Made by a program: the position numbers and the translations under genes. Below the pieces are notes generated by a model. That model did no database searches, had not been told where the DNA came from, and saw nothing but the letters and a program-made list of their open reading frames with translations. A DNA stretch of 64,000 bases from Clostridiaceae bacterium M8S5 (GTDB lineage Bacteria; Bacillota; Clostridia; Tissierellales; MCWD3), in assembly GCA_029227815.1 (NCBI GenBank), contig CP118523.1, forward strand, positions 3,844,001 to 3,908,000. The letters run 5' to 3'. Positions 17,940-27,915 of this stretch are shown here, one piece after another (position 1 is the first letter of the stretch; every line of letters starts with the position of its first letter).

Positions 17940-18074
17940 GTGAAAAAATTGAGCAAAATATTAAACGTGAATTCAATACAATTATGTGCTCCATTTTGCC
18001 CATGCCGTTGTATAACAGCAAACAAAGATTTCAAAGAAAACGATGTAAGTACTTTGCTTTGGATTGAATGGTAA
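17940..18074 (+). CDS. Small Cys-rich peptide, candidate RiPP precursor
   Basis: 44 residues from a GTG that follows AAAGGAGGG by 7 nt, an excellent ribosome binding site. The first half (MKKLSKILNVNSIQL) looks like a leader; the centre holds four cysteines in CAPFCPCRC, followed by a charged stretch and the end LLWIEW. The layout recalls Clostridial Cys-rich bacteriocin precursors with an MKKLxKxLN leader (the CLI_3235-like class, from memory). No radical SAM, lanthionine or transporter gene is within reach; upstream is the PTS regulator and downstream the convergent truA. A terminator at 18122-18160 makes it a monocistronic unit. It could instead be a small metal-binding peptide. Confidence 0.6.
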   Translation: MKKLSKILNVNSIQLCAPFCPCRCITANKDFKENDVSTLLWIEW

Positions 18075-18121
18075 TTTGAAATTTGTGTATGTTGCTTAAA
18101 TAATTTACTCGTAATATAATA

Positions 18122-18160
18122 AAATAACCATTTATTTGTTTAAATAAGTGGTTATTTTTT
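18122..18160 (+). terminator. Bidirectional terminator between the Cys-rich peptide gene and truA
   Basis: A 16-nt arm (18122-18137) pairs with 18142-18157 across a 4-nt loop, and the hairpin ends in a T run on the plus strand and a T-rich tract on the minus strand. A second hairpin (CACCTGT/ACAGGTG, 18172-18192) lies beside it, nearer to truA. Confidence 0.8.
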
Positions 18161-18252
18161 GAACTTTACCTCACCTGTCTTCTTTACAGGTGCTTATTAT
18201 TTATAACTTCGTGCAATATAACATAAAGCATTAAACTATAATATTTAGTAAC

Positions 18253-18999
18253 TTAATTTTTACTATTATAATACACCTTATACAAATAAAGCCCACATGC
18301 AGGAGCGAGCTTGCCCGCTTTTGTTCTATCTTTAGCTTTTATTATATCTGGTATATGCTCTGGATCTATCTTGCCTGCTGCAACGTCTATAAGCGTGCCT
18401 ACCACTATTCTGACCATGTTATATAAAAACCCATTACCACTGATATGAACTTCCATAAACTCTTCTCTATCTACCATTTCCAGTGAATGAATTGTCCTTA
18501 TAGTTGTTTTTGCTGAGCTTCCTGTAGATTTAAATGATGTAAAATCATGCGTACCTATAAAGTATTTCATAGCCTGTTTCATTCTATCATGGTCTATATC
18601 TTTATACACATGAAATGCTCTGTTTTCTAATAATGGTCTTCTGACTTTATCTGAGTAAAACCTATATCTATACTGTTTACCTATTGAATGATACCTCGAA
18701 TGAAACTCACTATCCATTTCTTCTACCTCTCTTATAGATATATCCATAGGTAACTGGCTATTAAATGCTATTCGCATCTTATAGATAGGTATCTTACTGT
18801 TTGTATAGAAATTACATACTTGACCATATGCATGTACTCCTTTGTCTGTCCTTCCTGAACCATATATCTTGACATGCTCTCTCGTTATTTTATATATGGC
18901 CTCCATTACTTCGCCTTCTACTGTCATATGGTCAGGTTGCTTTTGCCAACCATTATATCTAGTACCATCATATTCTATTGTGAGTTTTATATTTCTCAT
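18253..18999 (-). CDS. truA: tRNA pseudouridine(38-40) synthase TruA
   Basis: 248 residues, usual TruA length. It isomerises uridines 38-40 in the anticodon arm of tRNA. Asp52 in GSGRTDKGVHAYGQ is the catalytic aspartate. N-terminal IEYDGTRYNGWQ and the later FLYNMVRIVVGTLIDV are family motifs. It is the last gene of the ecfA1-ecfA2-ecfT-truA unit, 15 nt after ecfT. rplM-rpsI, which usually follow, are displaced 14.6 kb away. Confidence 0.97.
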   Translation of the reverse strand: MRNIKLTIEYDGTRYNGWQKQPDHMTVEGEVMEAIYKITREHVKIYGSGRTDKGVHAYGQVCNFYTNSKIPIYKMRIAFNSQLPMDISIREVEEMDSEFHSRYHSIGKQYRYRFYSDKVRRPLLENRAFHVYKDIDHDRMKQAMKYFIGTHDFTSFKSTGSSAKTTIRTIHSLEMVDREEFMEVHISGNGFLYNMVRIVVGTLIDVAAGKIDPEHIPDIIKAKDRTKAGKLAPACGLYLYKVYYNSKN

Positions 19000-19014
19000 A
19001 GAGTATTCCTTTCA

Positions 19015-19815
19015 TTACAGCACGTATCTGCTTGTTACTATAATACCAACTAAACAAAATGTAAGAGCTAGTGCACCAAAGTCTCTTGTGTGCATACTCA
19101 ATTGCTTCATTCGCGTTCTGTTCTCTCCACCTCTATAACATCTTGCTTCCATTGCCATTGCTAACTCATCTGCTCTTCTAAATGCGCTTATAAACAGTGG
19201 TACTAATAATGGTACTAAGCTCTTTGCCCTCGATAGGAAATTTCCACTCTCAAAGTCTGCCCCTCTTGCCATTTGCGCCTTCATTATTTTATCTGTTTCT
19301 TCTAATAGTGTTGGTATAAATCTAAGTGCTATTGTCATCATCATAGCTAATTCATGTGCCGGCACTCCTATTTTTTTTAATGGATTTAGTAGCTTTTCTA
19401 TACCATCTGTAAGTGATATAGGAGATGTAGTGAGCGTAAGCAGTGACGTTCCTACTACAAGGAATATCAATCTAAGTGCCATAAAGGTTGCTTGTATCAA
19501 ACCTTCCTTTGTTACACTCAAAAACCATATTTTAAATATAACTTCTCCTTTTGTCATAAATACATTTAGTAAAAAGGTGATTATTATAATTACAAATAAT
19601 GGTTTTAATCCTTTAAATATAAACTTAGGAGGTACTTTTGACAGTGCTATAGCACTACCTAAGAACGCTACTACAAATATATACGGTATAAATTTATTGA
19701 TTAGAAAGATAGCTATTAAAAATATAAATGTAATTGCTATCTTTACTCTTGGATCTAATTTATGTATTACTGTTTCTCCCGGAAAGTATTGTCCAATTGT
19801 TATATCTTTAAGCAT
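19015..19815 (-). CDS. ecfT: Energy-coupling factor transporter transmembrane protein EcfT
   Basis: 266 residues with about five to six membrane helices. EcfT joins the two ATPases to exchangeable substrate-binding S proteins for vitamins and metals. The two Ala-Arg-containing coupling motifs are visible in [10 protein letters not shown] and MEARCYRGG. The gene overlaps ecfA2 by eight bases, showing tight coupling. S components are not in this window, so this is the shared group II module. Confidence 0.96.
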   Translation of the reverse strand: MLKDITIGQYFPGETVIHKLDPRVKIAITFIFLIAIFLINKFIPYIFVVAFLGSAIALSKVPPKFIFKGLKPLFVIIIITFLLNVFMTKGEVIFKIWFLSVTKEGLIQATFMALRLIFLVVGTSLLTLTTSPISLTDGIEKLLNPLKKIGVPAHELAMMMTIALRFIPTLLEETDKIMKAQMARGADFESGNFLSRAKSLVPLLVPLFISAFRRADELAMAMEARCYRGGENRTRMKQLSMHTRDFGALALTFCLVGIIVTSRYVL

Positions 19816-20674
19816 CTTCTTTACTCCTTAGATATTTGATAATTTCTTCTTTGGCTTCATCGACTGTTAACACATCATCATTTATATCTTTAATTTTCTC
19901 TTTTAATTTTCTCATAAAATATGTTATCTGTGGTACTCCTAGTCCGATGTTCTCTAGCTCTACATCGTTTTTAAATACTTCTTTAGGTTCTCCTGACATG
20001 GCTATTTTACCCTTATGCATAACTATTAATCTATCAGCTAACATCGCTACATCTTCCATGCTATGAGATACTAATATTATAGTTATACCTTGTTTCTGAT
20101 GAAGTGTTTTCACTTGTGATAAGATTTCATCTCTTCCTTTGGGATCTAGTCCTGCTGTAGGTTCATCAAGTATTAAGACCTTTGGCTTCATAGCTAGAAC
20201 TCCTGCTATTGCCACTCTACGTCTTTGCCCACCACTTAGCTCAAATGGTGATCTTTCCTTTACCGTTTCATAATCTAAACCTACTAGCTCTATAGCTTCT
20301 TTTACTCTTTTATCTATTTCTTCTTCTGATAGCTCCATATTCTTAGGTCCAAATGCTACATCCTTATATACTGTTTCTTCAAACAGCTGATGTTCTGGAT
20401 ATTGAAACACTAAGCCTACTTTTTTTCTTATTTCTTTAAGCTTAACTTTGGAGTCTGTTATATCTACACCATCTACTATTATCTTTCCTTCACTCGGCTT
20501 TAGCAAACCATTTAAGTGTTGTATTAGTGTAGATTTCCCTGAACCTGTATGTCCTATTAGCCCTATGAACCTTCCTTCTTCTATCTCTAGGTTTACATTA
20601 TCAAGTGCTTTTCTTTCAAAAGGACTTCCTGGATTATATATATGAGTTAATTTTTCTATTTTTATACTTAACAT
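19808..20674 (-). CDS. ecfA2: Energy-coupling factor transporter ATPase EcfA2
   Basis: 288 residues. Walker [10 protein letters not shown], signature [13 protein letters not shown] and Walker [14 protein letters not shown] are present, with the ECF-specific Q-loop surroundings ([13 protein letters not shown]). It forms a heterodimer with EcfA1 that powers vitamin uptake through EcfT. The start overlaps the ecfA1 stop by seven bases and the end overlaps ecfT. Confidence 0.96.
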   Translation of the reverse strand: MLSIKIEKLTHIYNPGSPFERKALDNVNLEIEEGRFIGLIGHTGSGKSTLIQHLNGLLKPSEGKIIVDGVDITDSKVKLKEIRKKVGLVFQYPEHQLFEETVYKDVAFGPKNMELSEEEIDKRVKEAIELVGLDYETVKERSPFELSGGQRRRVAIAGVLAMKPKVLILDEPTAGLDPKGRDEILSQVKTLHQKQGITIILVSHSMEDVAMLADRLIVMHKGKIAMSGEPKEVFKNDVELENIGLGVPQITYFMRKLKEKIKDINDDVLTVDEAKEEIIKYLRSKEDA

Positions 20675-21504
20675 ATGCTATCCACCATCTCTTTTACTGT
20701 CAACACATTTTCTGGAACCTTGATACCCTGTTTTCTAAGCTTATATGCAAGCTCTGTTACTTGTGGCACATCTAATCCCAGTTTTTTTATCTTTTCTACT
20801 TGACTAAAAACTTCTCTTGGTGTTCCTTCTAATACTGTTTTGCCATTTTCCATTACTATTACTCTATCCGCTTGTACTGCTTCATCCATATAATGCGTGA
20901 TAAGTACTATTGTCTTTTTCTGCTCTTGGTTAAGTTTGTTTATTGTACTCATTACTTCTTTTCTTCCTGAAGGATCAAGCATAGCTGTTGGTTCATCAAA
21001 TATTATACACTCTGGATTCATTGCAAGCACTCCTGCTATTGCTATTCTCTGCTTTTGCCCTCCAGAAAGCATATGTGGTGCGTGCTTTTTGTATTCTGAC
21101 ATCTCTACTATATCTAAAGCTTCATCTACTCTTCTTCTTATTTCTTTTGGCTGTATACCTTGGTTCTCTGGCCCAAATGCTACATCCTCTTCAACTATTG
21201 TTGCTACTATTTGATTGTCTGGATTTTGAAATACCATTCCTGCTGTTTGCCTTATATTCCAAACATTTTCGTAGTTGCTCGTATCTAAATTTTTTACATA
21301 AACTTTACCTTCTGATGGCTCGAGTATTGCATTCATATGCTTTGCAAGCGTTGATTTGCCTGAACCATTATGTCCAAGTATTGCAAGGAATTCTCCTCTT
21401 TCTACTTGAAGGCTTACTTTATCCAATGCATAAACTTCTTCATCCTCATTATTTTTATATTGATATGAAACACTATCTATTTTAATCATTATGTCTTTTT
21501 CCAT
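20668..21504 (-). CDS. ecfA1: Energy-coupling factor transporter ATPase EcfA1
   Basis: 278 residues; GAGGTG lies 8 nt before the ATG. Walker [10 protein letters not shown] (44-52), Q-loop [13 protein letters not shown], signature [13 protein letters not shown] and Walker [14 protein letters not shown] are all intact. First gene of the ECF module, located after rplQ and separated from it by a terminator and a group of palindromes, so it likely has its own promoter in 21505-21620, although I could not pick one with confidence. Confidence 0.96.
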   Translation of the reverse strand: MEKDIMIKIDSVSYQYKNNEDEEVYALDKVSLQVERGEFLAILGHNGSGKSTLAKHMNAILEPSEGKVYVKNLDTSNYENVWNIRQTAGMVFQNPDNQIVATIVEEDVAFGPENQGIQPKEIRRRVDEALDIVEMSEYKKHAPHMLSGGQKQRIAIAGVLAMNPECIIFDEPTAMLDPSGRKEVMSTINKLNQEQKKTIVLITHYMDEAVQADRVIVMENGKTVLEGTPREVFSQVEKIKKLGLDVPQVTELAYKLRKQGIKVPENVLTVKEMVDSIC

Positions 21505-21620
21505 CTTAGTTTCACCTCGTCAAAGTGTGATATATATTTATATACTATTCCGTTTCTAATTTTAGCAAATTTAAGTATTCTATTCAAGCTTATTAATATT
21601 ATTTTATGTTCATTTTTTTA

Positions 21621-21668
21621 ATATATTGAGAATATTGCTGAATCACTTCAAAAATATTCTCAATATAT
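21621..21668. repeat. 16-bp perfect inverted repeat
   Basis: ATATATTGAGAATATT (21621-21636) pairs exactly with 21653-21668 across a 16-nt loop. It lies immediately downstream of the rplQ terminator in the direction of transcription, within the 311-bp rplQ-ecfA1 gap. Confidence 0.8.
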
Positions 21669-21669
21669 C

Positions 21670-21695
21670 AAAAGGGGTGTCTTATAAGACACCCC
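21670..21695 (-). terminator. Rho-independent terminator after rplQ
   Basis: GGGGTGTCTTATAAGACACCCC (21674-21695 minus one end base in places) is a 9-bp GC-rich stem with a TATA loop. On the minus strand it is followed by TTTT, ending the rpsM-rplQ transcript. Confidence 0.8.
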
Positions 21696-21697
21696 CT

Positions 21698-21744
21698 AGG
21701 GATGTTTTAGAATGAGTTAAATGTACCCACTCGTAAACATCCCT
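21698..21744. repeat. 10-bp inverted repeat with long loop
   Basis: AGGGATGTTT (21698-21707) pairs with AAACATCCCT (21735-21744); the loop has an inner GAGT/ACTC pairing. It precedes the rplQ terminator on the minus strand and could be part of a structured 3' end. Confidence 0.7.
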
Positions 21745-21815
21745 TTGGGTCATTTCAATAAATAAGTATGTTCAAAAAACAGTAAATATCACTCTGAAAT
21801 AGCCCTATTGTAAGC

Positions 21816-22157
21816 TTACAATAATTCTAAAATTACCATTTCCGAGCCGTCTCCTCTACGTGGACCCAGCTTTAATATTCTAGTATAACCACCATTTCTT
21901 TCAGCATACTTTGGTGCAATTTCTTCAAAAAGAGCCTTAACAACGTCTTTATCATATAAGTATGATAAAGCTTGACGTCTTGCATGAAGATCGCCTCTCT
22001 TACCAAGAGTAATCATCTTTTCAGCCATTCTTTTTGTTTCTTTTGCTCTAGTTACTGTTGTCTCTATTTTTCCATGATGCAATAAACTTGTTGTTAAGTT
22101 TCTTAACATCGCATTTCTATGGTCAGTAGGGCGCCCAAGTTTTCTTAACTTAGCCAT
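21816..22157 (-). CDS. rplQ: 50S ribosomal protein L17
   Basis: 113 residues, usual for Firmicutes. The start [21 protein letters not shown] and the end [16 protein letters not shown] are diagnostic. L17 binds 23S rRNA near the exit tunnel. It follows rpoA by 52 nt with GGGAGTG upstream and closes the alpha operon; a strong terminator lies about 120 nt downstream. Confidence 0.98.
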   Translation of the reverse strand: MAKLRKLGRPTDHRNAMLRNLTTSLLHHGKIETTVTRAKETKRMAEKMITLGKRGDLHARRQALSYLYDKDVVKALFEEIAPKYAERNGGYTRILKLGPRRGDGSEMVILELL

Positions 22158-22209
22158 TCTCGTATCACTCCCTTCAGTCTTATATGAGTATATATCTCAT
22201 ATCAAAGCT

Positions 22210-23157
22210 CTAATCTTCTTTTTTTGCTAAACCTAAGTTTAGTTCTGATAGTTTTCTTTGAACTTCTACTAAGGATTTCTTACCCAAGTTTCTTACTTTC
22301 ATCATATCTTCTTCAGTCTTTTGAGTAAGTTCTTCTACTGTATTTATACCAGCACGTTTCAAACAGTTATATGATCTTACTGATAAGTCAAGTTCTTCTA
22401 TGGTCATTTCTAGAACTTTTTCTTTCTTATCTTCTTCTTTTTCAACCATGATTTCGACGTCACTAACATGACTTGTTAAATCTATAAATAGATTTAAGTG
22501 CTCATTTATTATTTTAGCTCCTAATGAAGCTGCTTCGTCTGGTTTTGTTGTTCCATCTGTCCAGATTTCTAATATAAGCTTATCAAAGTTAGCTTCTTGA
22601 CCAACTCTAGTATCTTCTACCTTGAAATTTACTCTTTTTACAGGAGTAAATATTGAATCAACTGGTATATCTCCTATCGTATGGTTCTCTTTTTTGTTGT
22701 TAACTGATGGAATATAGCCTCTTCCTTTGACCATTTCCAACTCCATATATAATTTTCCGCCTTCTTCTATAGTCGCAATGTATAGATCTTTATTAACTAT
22801 TTCTACGTCTGGACCTGTTTTAATGTCTCCAGCTCTTACCTCACATGGTCCTACTTCATCTATTACTAAAGTAGTTCTCTCTTCTGTGTGCATTTTAGCT
22901 GCTATAGATTTTATGTTTAATATTAATTCAGTCACATCTTCGGCAACACCTGGAACTGTCGAGAATTCATGTAATACTCCTTGAATTCTTATTAATGATA
23001 CCGCAGCTCCTGGTAATGACGATAATAGTACTCTTCTTAAACTATTTCCAAGTGTAGTACCATAACCTCTCTCTAAAGGTTCTACAATAATTTTTCCATA
23101 CGTATTATCTTCGTTTATTTCAACCATTTGAATTTTGGGCTTTTCTATTTCTATCAT
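22210..23157 (-). CDS. rpoA: DNA-directed RNA polymerase alpha subunit
   Basis: 315 residues. The N-terminal domain ([19 protein letters not shown]) dimerises and assembles beta and beta-prime; after an acidic, Lys/Glu-rich linker near residue 240 comes the C-terminal domain ([19 protein letters not shown] and [15 protein letters not shown]) that contacts UP elements and activators. GGGAGGG precedes the ATG. rpsD, which often separates rpsK from rpoA, is absent: only 71 bp lie between them. Confidence 0.98.
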   Translation of the reverse strand: MIEIEKPKIQMVEINEDNTYGKIIVEPLERGYGTTLGNSLRRVLLSSLPGAAVSLIRIQGVLHEFSTVPGVAEDVTELILNIKSIAAKMHTEERTTLVIDEVGPCEVRAGDIKTGPDVEIVNKDLYIATIEEGGKLYMELEMVKGRGYIPSVNNKKENHTIGDIPVDSIFTPVKRVNFKVEDTRVGQEANFDKLILEIWTDGTTKPDEAASLGAKIINEHLNLFIDLTSHVSDVEIMVEKEEDKKEKVLEMTIEELDLSVRSYNCLKRAGINTVEELTQKTEEDMMKVRNLGKKSLVEVQRKLSELNLGLAKKED

Positions 23158-23228
23158 TTATAACCCTCCCTTTTTTTCTATATTATACTTGAGGGCGACT
23201 GATTCTAGTATCACCTAGAAATAATTAA

Positions 23229-23627
23229 TTATACTCTTCTGCGTTTTGGCGGTCTACAACCGTTATGAGGAATAGGCGTTACATCTTTAATCAAGCTAAC
23301 CTCAAGACCTGTTGCTTGTAATGATCTTATTGCTGCTTCTCTACCAGATCCCGGACCTTTTACGTATACTTCAACAGCTTTTAATCCATGCTCCATTGCT
23401 TTTTTAGCAGCTGACTCAGCAGCTACTTGTGCAGCAAACGGAGTTGATTTCTTGGAACCTTTGAATCCAAGCTGTCCTGCACTAGCCCATGATATAGTAT
23501 TACCTCTTAAGTCTGTTAAGGTAATAAGTGTGTTGTTAAATGTAGATTGTATATGCGCTTGACCTTTTTCAATGTTCTTACGCTCTCTTCTTCTTACACG
23601 GGTATTCCTTCTTTTCTTAGCTGCCAC
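23229..23627 (-). CDS. rpsK: 30S ribosomal protein S11
   Basis: 132 residues. Motifs [39 protein letters not shown] and the C-terminal [18 protein letters not shown] are invariant in S11, which lines the mRNA exit cleft of the platform. Follows rpsM by 24 nt with GGAGGGA upstream. Confidence 0.98.
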   Translation of the reverse strand: MAAKKRRNTRVRRRERKNIEKGQAHIQSTFNNTLITLTDLRGNTISWASAGQLGFKGSKKSTPFAAQVAAESAAKKAMEHGLKAVEVYVKGPGSGREAAIRSLQATGLEVSLIKDVTPIPHNGCRPPKRRRV

Positions 23628-23651
23628 TTAGAAGTCCCTCCTTTTCAATTC

Positions 23652-24020
23652 CTATTTCTTTTTCTTTTTGCTAGAAAGTTTTTTAGGACCCTTTCTTGTT
23701 CTAGCGTTGTTCTTAGTTGATTGTCCTCTTACAGGTAGACCTCTTTTATGTCTTAATCCTCTGTAGCATCCAATCTCTCTAAGTCTCTTTATATCCATTG
23801 CTATTTCTCTTCTTAGATCTCCCTCAACAACGTACTCATCGATTTCGCTTCTTAATTTAGAAACTTCTTCTTCTGTTAAATCCTTTATACGTGTATCTGG
23901 ATTAATACCAACCTTACTGATTATTTCTTGCGATCTTGACTTTCCAATACCATAAATATACGTCAAACCAATCTCGACTCTTTTTTCTCTTGGCAAGTCT
24001 ATCCCAGCTATTCTGGCCAT
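23652..24020 (-). CDS. rpsM: 30S ribosomal protein S13
   Basis: 122 residues from the ATG at 24020, placed after AGGAGGTG; a longer frame up to 24047 lies before this site. [26 protein letters not shown] is the canonical start, and the end [12 protein letters not shown] is a basic tail that reaches the P-site tRNA. S13 also makes bridges to the large subunit. First gene of the alpha-operon part, 48 nt after rpmJ. Confidence 0.97.
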   Translation of the reverse strand: MARIAGIDLPREKRVEIGLTYIYGIGKSRSQEIISKVGINPDTRIKDLTEEEVSKLRSEIDEYVVEGDLRREIAMDIKRLREIGCYRGLRHKRGLPVRGQSTKNNARTRKGPKKLSSKKKKK

Positions 24021-24068
24021 TAACTTTACACCTCCTAAACTGTGCATGTCAATTGTATCTTTTTACTT

Positions 24069-24182
24069 TTATCCTTGTTTTTGTTTATGTCTAGGATTTT
24101 GACATATAACCATTACTCTGCCTTTTCTTCTTATAATTTTGCATTTTTCACATATTTTTTTAACAGATGGTCTTACTTTCAT
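24069..24182 (-). CDS. rpmJ: 50S ribosomal protein L36
   Basis: 37 residues beginning [21 protein letters not shown] and ending HKQKQG. It is the zinc-binding (C+) form: Cys11, Cys14, Cys27 and His32 are the ligands. GGAGGG precedes the ATG at 24182. The gene lies between infA and rpsM, its normal place. Confidence 0.97.
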   Translation of the reverse strand: MKVRPSVKKICEKCKIIRRKGRVMVICQNPRHKQKQG

Positions 24183-24197
24183 TGTAAACCCTCCTTG

Positions 24198-24416
24198 CTA
24201 CTTATTACGCCAAGTTATTCTTCCTCTTGACAAGTCATATGGAGAAAGTTCCAACATAACTTTATCTCCAGCAAGAATTCTAATAAAATTCATTCTCAGC
24301 TTTCCTGATATATGAGCTAATACTATATGTCCGTTTTCTAGTTTAACTTTAAACATAGCATTAGGTAAAACTTCTACAACTGTACCTTCAACCTCAATAA
24401 CATCTTTTTTGGACAT
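24198..24416 (-). CDS. infA: Translation initiation factor IF-1
   Basis: 72 residues forming one OB fold; it binds the ribosomal A site during initiation. [22 protein letters not shown] and the ending GRITWRNK are family marks (ITWRyK). Located between the KOW protein and rpmJ, with GAGGTT upstream. Confidence 0.97.
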   Translation of the reverse strand: MSKKDVIEVEGTVVEVLPNAMFKVKLENGHIVLAHISGKLRMNFIRILAGDKVMLELSPYDLSRGRITWRNK

Positions 24417-24441
24417 TAGGTTATCTAACCTCCGTTCCTGG

Positions 24442-24723
24442 CTATATGATATTAGTTACCGTAGCCAATTGTTTTCTTATATACGAATTATTAATTTTTT
24501 CACTCTTAATTATCTTATTCTTAAGTTCTTCTAATACCGTGTTAGTTACTCTTAGATGCTTAATTTTTTTCTTTTTCGGTTTATCAAGTTTTCTCAAGTC
24601 ACCATCACAAATTAGGACATATTCACTATCCAGCTTATTTAGAACTATAAAGTTTCTTCCACTGTCTCTTCCTCTTTTGGATATCACGACTTGACCAATA
24701 GATATATCATCAGTTGTTTCCAC
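24442..24723 (-). CDS. KOW-domain RNA-binding protein (L14e/L27e-like)
   Basis: 93 residues from a GTG at 24723, preceded by GAGGTG with a 6-nt spacer; the frame extends three codons further to a GTG that is part of that site. An N-terminal KOW/SH3-like fold ([20 protein letters not shown]) is followed by a basic tail ([15 protein letters not shown]). Such proteins occur between map and infA in many Clostridia and are thought to bind RNA or the ribosome; no precise role is known to me. It overlaps the end of map by 14 bases. Confidence 0.85.
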   Translation of the reverse strand: METTDDISIGQVVISKRGRDSGRNFIVLNKLDSEYVLICDGDLRKLDKPKKKKIKHLRVTNTVLEELKNKIIKSEKINNSYIRKQLATVTNII

Positions 24724-25480
24724 TAATTTCACCTCGCGATAGTGTTAGTAATTCTGGCTCACCATCAGTTATCACTATAGTATTTTCGTAATGAGCAGAT
24801 AATTTTCCATCTACTGTAATTACTGTCCAGTTATCTTCTAGTACTTTCACATGGAAACTACCAGCATTGACCATAGGCTCTATAGCTAAAACCATGCCCT
24901 TTTTTAACCTAGGTCCTCTTCCTGGTGGACCATAGTGTGGTATCTGAGGATCTTCATGCAACTCTTGACCTATTCCATGTCCTACGTAATCTCTAACGAC
25001 TGAAAAACCATTCGCTTCAACGTATTCTTGTATTGCGTGAGATATATCAGATAACCTATAACCGACTTTAGCATATTTTATTCCCTCAAAAAAACTTCTC
25101 TTTGTGACCTCTATAAGCTTTACTGCCTCATCGCTAGCATTGCCTACTACATGAGTTCTTGCTGCATCTCCATAGTATCCATCTATTAATGAACCAATGT
25201 CTATACTTATAATATCGCCATCTTTTAGCTTTCTTAACCCTGGTATTCCATGAACTACTTCATTATTTACTGAAGCGCATATTGTTGCTGGAAAACCGTT
25301 GTAACCTTTAAACGCCGGCTTAGCTCCAAACTTTCTAATAAACTTCTCTGCAACTTCATCTAATTTTTTCGTTGTAACTCCAGGTTTTATAAAGCTTTTG
25401 AGATGTTCATGAGTCTCTGCTACTATGGCTGCTGCTTTTCTAAGCTTATCTATTTCTCTATCGCTCTTTAAAATTATCAT
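24710..25480 (-). CDS. map: Methionine aminopeptidase, type I
   Basis: 256 residues. It removes N-terminal methionine from nascent proteins. The metal ligands are visible in order: Asp in [16 protein letters not shown] (two aspartates), His in [18 protein letters not shown], Glu in AIEPMVN and the final Glu in HYENTIVIT. Located between adk and the KOW gene in the spc operon, where it processes the many ribosomal proteins made here. Confidence 0.97.
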   Translation of the reverse strand: MIILKSDREIDKLRKAAAIVAETHEHLKSFIKPGVTTKKLDEVAEKFIRKFGAKPAFKGYNGFPATICASVNNEVVHGIPGLRKLKDGDIISIDIGSLIDGYYGDAARTHVVGNASDEAVKLIEVTKRSFFEGIKYAKVGYRLSDISHAIQEYVEANGFSVVRDYVGHGIGQELHEDPQIPHYGPPGRGPRLKKGMVLAIEPMVNAGSFHVKVLEDNWTVITVDGKLSAHYENTIVITDGEPELLTLSRGEISGNN

Positions 25481-25482
25481 AT

Positions 25483-26130
25483 TTATTCGCCCCCTAGGGC
25501 ATTTACTATATCACTATATACTTTGTCTATATCTTGTTTACCATCAATATTTACAATCTTATCTTGTTTTTCATAGTAGTTTATCAATGGTTGTGTCTTG
25601 TTTTGATATTCCTCTATTCTCTTAGATACAGTTTGCTCGTTATCATCTGCTCTTTGATATAACTCACCACCGCATATGTCACAAATACCTTCTTTTTTAG
25701 GCGGATTGAATAAAACGTGATAAGTTGCTCCGCACTCTTTACATATGCGTCTTCCAACTGCTCTTTTTACTAATTCATCCTTAGAAACTTCGATATTTAT
25801 AACTTTATCAAGATTGTAACTCAATTTCTTTAGTTCGATGTCTAATGCATCTGCTTGAGCAACAGTCCTTGGAAATCCATCAAGTAGAAATCCTTTTTTG
25901 CAATCGTCCTCTGTTAATCTATCTTTAACGATTGCTACCACTATCTCATCTGGTACTAATAGTCCTTTATCTATGAACTCTTTAGCTTTTGTTCCAAGCT
26001 CTGTACCTTCTTTTATATTCTTTCTGAATATATCTCCGGTTGAGATATGTGGAATATTATATTTTTTTACAATCCCTGAAGCTTGGGTTCCTTTCCCAGC
26101 TCCAGGCGGTCCAAGTAATATTAACCTCAA
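25483..26130 (-). CDS. adk: Adenylate kinase
   Basis: 215 residues from a TTG start at 26130, which restores the canonical [16 protein letters not shown]; the ATG three codons earlier abuts the GGGAG site and is too close to be used. It catalyses ATP + AMP = 2 ADP. P-loop [12 protein letters not shown]-binding [10 protein letters not shown] and a LID with a Cys4 zinc finger (CKECG, CDICG) typical of Gram-positive enzymes are visible. It lies two bases before map. Confidence 0.96.
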   Translation of the reverse strand: MRLILLGPPGAGKGTQASGIVKKYNIPHISTGDIFRKNIKEGTELGTKAKEFIDKGLLVPDEIVVAIVKDRLTEDDCKKGFLLDGFPRTVAQADALDIELKKLSYNLDKVINIEVSKDELVKRAVGRRICKECGATYHVLFNPPKKEGICDICGGELYQRADDNEQTVSKRIEEYQNKTQPLINYYEKQDKIVNIDGKQDIDKVYSDIVNALGGE

Positions 26131-26162
26131 AACTATCATCTCCCTATGGAGTTTTCAAACTT

Positions 26163-27440
26163 CTATTTTAAAAATCCTTTATAGTGTCTCATTTGCATCT
26201 GTGCTTCAATTTGCTTAACAGTTTCTAGTGCAACACCTACTACGATTAGTAGTGATGTACCACTAAAGCTGATAGTTATACCTGACTTAGTGTTTATTAG
26301 TAGTGGTATAGTTGCTATTAAAGCAAGTGCAATAGCACCTATAAATGTTATTCTGTTTAACACTTTACTTAAAAACTCTGATGTTGGCTTTCCTGGTCTT
26401 ATCCCTGGAATAAATCCTCCATACTGTTTAAGGTTATTTGAATATTCTATCGGGTTAAACTGTATCATAGTGTAGAAATAAGTAAACCCAAGAATTAATA
26501 AGAAATTCAATGTACAATATACCCAAACTCCAACGCTACCTTGTATCGTAAAGTATTCTTTAACGACATTCGCGAATCCTGAATTTGGCCAGAACATTGT
26601 TAATGTTGGTAAGAACTGTAATATTGAACTAGAGAATATTACAGGAATAACTCCTGCCATTAATACCTTTAGTGGTATATGAGTACTCTGTCCACCATAC
26701 ATTTTTCTTCCAACTACTCTTTTTGCATACTGTACTGGTATCCTTCGTTGTCCTTCTTGGATAGCAACAACTCCTGTAATGATTGCAACCATTAATATTA
26801 CGAATAATATAGCTGCTATTAAGCTGATTGTTCCTCCAAGGTAAAGACTACCTACTGTATATATATCTGATGGTATTTTAGTAACTATACCTGCAAAGAT
26901 TATTAGAGATATACCGTTACCTATACCTTTATCTGTTATTTGTTCACCTAACCACATTAAGAATGCAGTTCCTGCTGTTAATGCTAATATTACAGTAAAT
27001 TTACCTAGGAATGTGTTGTTTGTAAGTGCACCTCTAAATAATCCTAGTGTATAACCAAGTGCTTGGATTACTGCAAATACAATTGTTCCATATCTAGTAT
27101 ACTGTGCAATCTTCTTTCTTCCTGCTTCTCCTTCTTTAGCCAATCTCTCTAAACTAGGAATAGCTATTGTTAGAAGTTGGAAAATAATTGATGATGTAAT
27201 ATATGGATAAACTCCTAATGCAAATATCGTAAACTTTTTGAATGCTCCACCTGACATTAAGTTAAATAACTCTAACACTCCGCCGTCTCCGGAATTAAAC
27301 AGGTTTTTGATAAATTCTTTATCAATGAATGGAGCAGGGATATTAGCCCCTAATCTAAAGATAAATAGCATCGCTAGTGTAAATAGCATTCTTTTTCTTA
27401 AATCTGGTATTTTCCACGCATTTCTTAGAGTCGATAGCAT
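26163..27440 (-). CDS. secY: Protein translocase subunit SecY
   Basis: 425 residues with ten membrane helices forming the Sec channel; partner SecE is encoded at 52475. Motifs RLGANIPAPFID near the start, GGQSTHIPLKVLMAGVIPVIF in the middle and the cytoplasmic loop GFIPGIRPGKPT are typical. It follows rplO by three bases and precedes adk, the conserved spc order. Confidence 0.98.
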   Translation of the reverse strand: MLSTLRNAWKIPDLRKRMLFTLAMLFIFRLGANIPAPFIDKEFIKNLFNSGDGGVLELFNLMSGGAFKKFTIFALGVYPYITSSIIFQLLTIAIPSLERLAKEGEAGRKKIAQYTRYGTIVFAVIQALGYTLGLFRGALTNNTFLGKFTVILALTAGTAFLMWLGEQITDKGIGNGISLIIFAGIVTKIPSDIYTVGSLYLGGTISLIAAILFVILMVAIITGVVAIQEGQRRIPVQYAKRVVGRKMYGGQSTHIPLKVLMAGVIPVIFSSSILQFLPTLTMFWPNSGFANVVKEYFTIQGSVGVWVYCTLNFLLILGFTYFYTMIQFNPIEYSNNLKQYGGFIPGIRPGKPTSEFLSKVLNRITFIGAIALALIATIPLLINTKSGITISFSGTSLLIVVGVALETVKQIEAQMQMRHYKGFLK

Positions 27441-27443
27441 ATA

Positions 27444-27884
27444 TTAGATCACCTCTACCTTTCCCCCAGTAGCTTCTATTTTTTCTAGTGCACTCTTACT
27501 AAACTTTTGGGCTTTTACTGTTAATTTTTTATTTAACTCGCCATTTCCTAATATTTTTACTCCATCTTCAAGTTTTCTTAGCACACCGCTTTCAAGTAAT
27601 AACTCTGGAGTTACTTCTGTATTATCTTCGTATCTATTTAAATCTTCTACGTTAACAATAACATATTTTTTAGCAAAAATGTTTTTAAATCCTTTTTTCG
27701 GAAGTCTTCTTGCTAAAGGCATTTGACCACCTTCAAATCCAGGTCTAACTCCGCCACCTGATCTTGATTTTTGACCATCTTGCCCTCTACCAGCTGTTTT
27801 ACCTTGACCAGTTGCGGTACCTCTACCTAATCTTTTACGATTTTTTGTAGTTCCTGGATTAGGTTTAAGTTGATGTAGTTTCAT
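27444..27884 (-). CDS. rplO: 50S ribosomal protein L15
   Basis: 146 residues. N-terminal [23 protein letters not shown] and the glycine-rich [18 protein letters not shown] extension are characteristic; it is a late-assembly protein of the large subunit. AGGAGGTG precedes the ATG, and the stop is followed almost at once by secY. Confidence 0.98.
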   Translation of the reverse strand: MKLHQLKPNPGTTKNRKRLGRGTATGQGKTAGRGQDGQKSRSGGGVRPGFEGGQMPLARRLPKKGFKNIFAKKYVIVNVEDLNRYEDNTEVTPELLLESGVLRKLEDGVKILGNGELNKKLTVKAQKFSKSALEKIEATGGKVEVI

Positions 27885-27915
27885 ATCAGCTGCACCTCCT
27901 TTATCTTTATCGATT

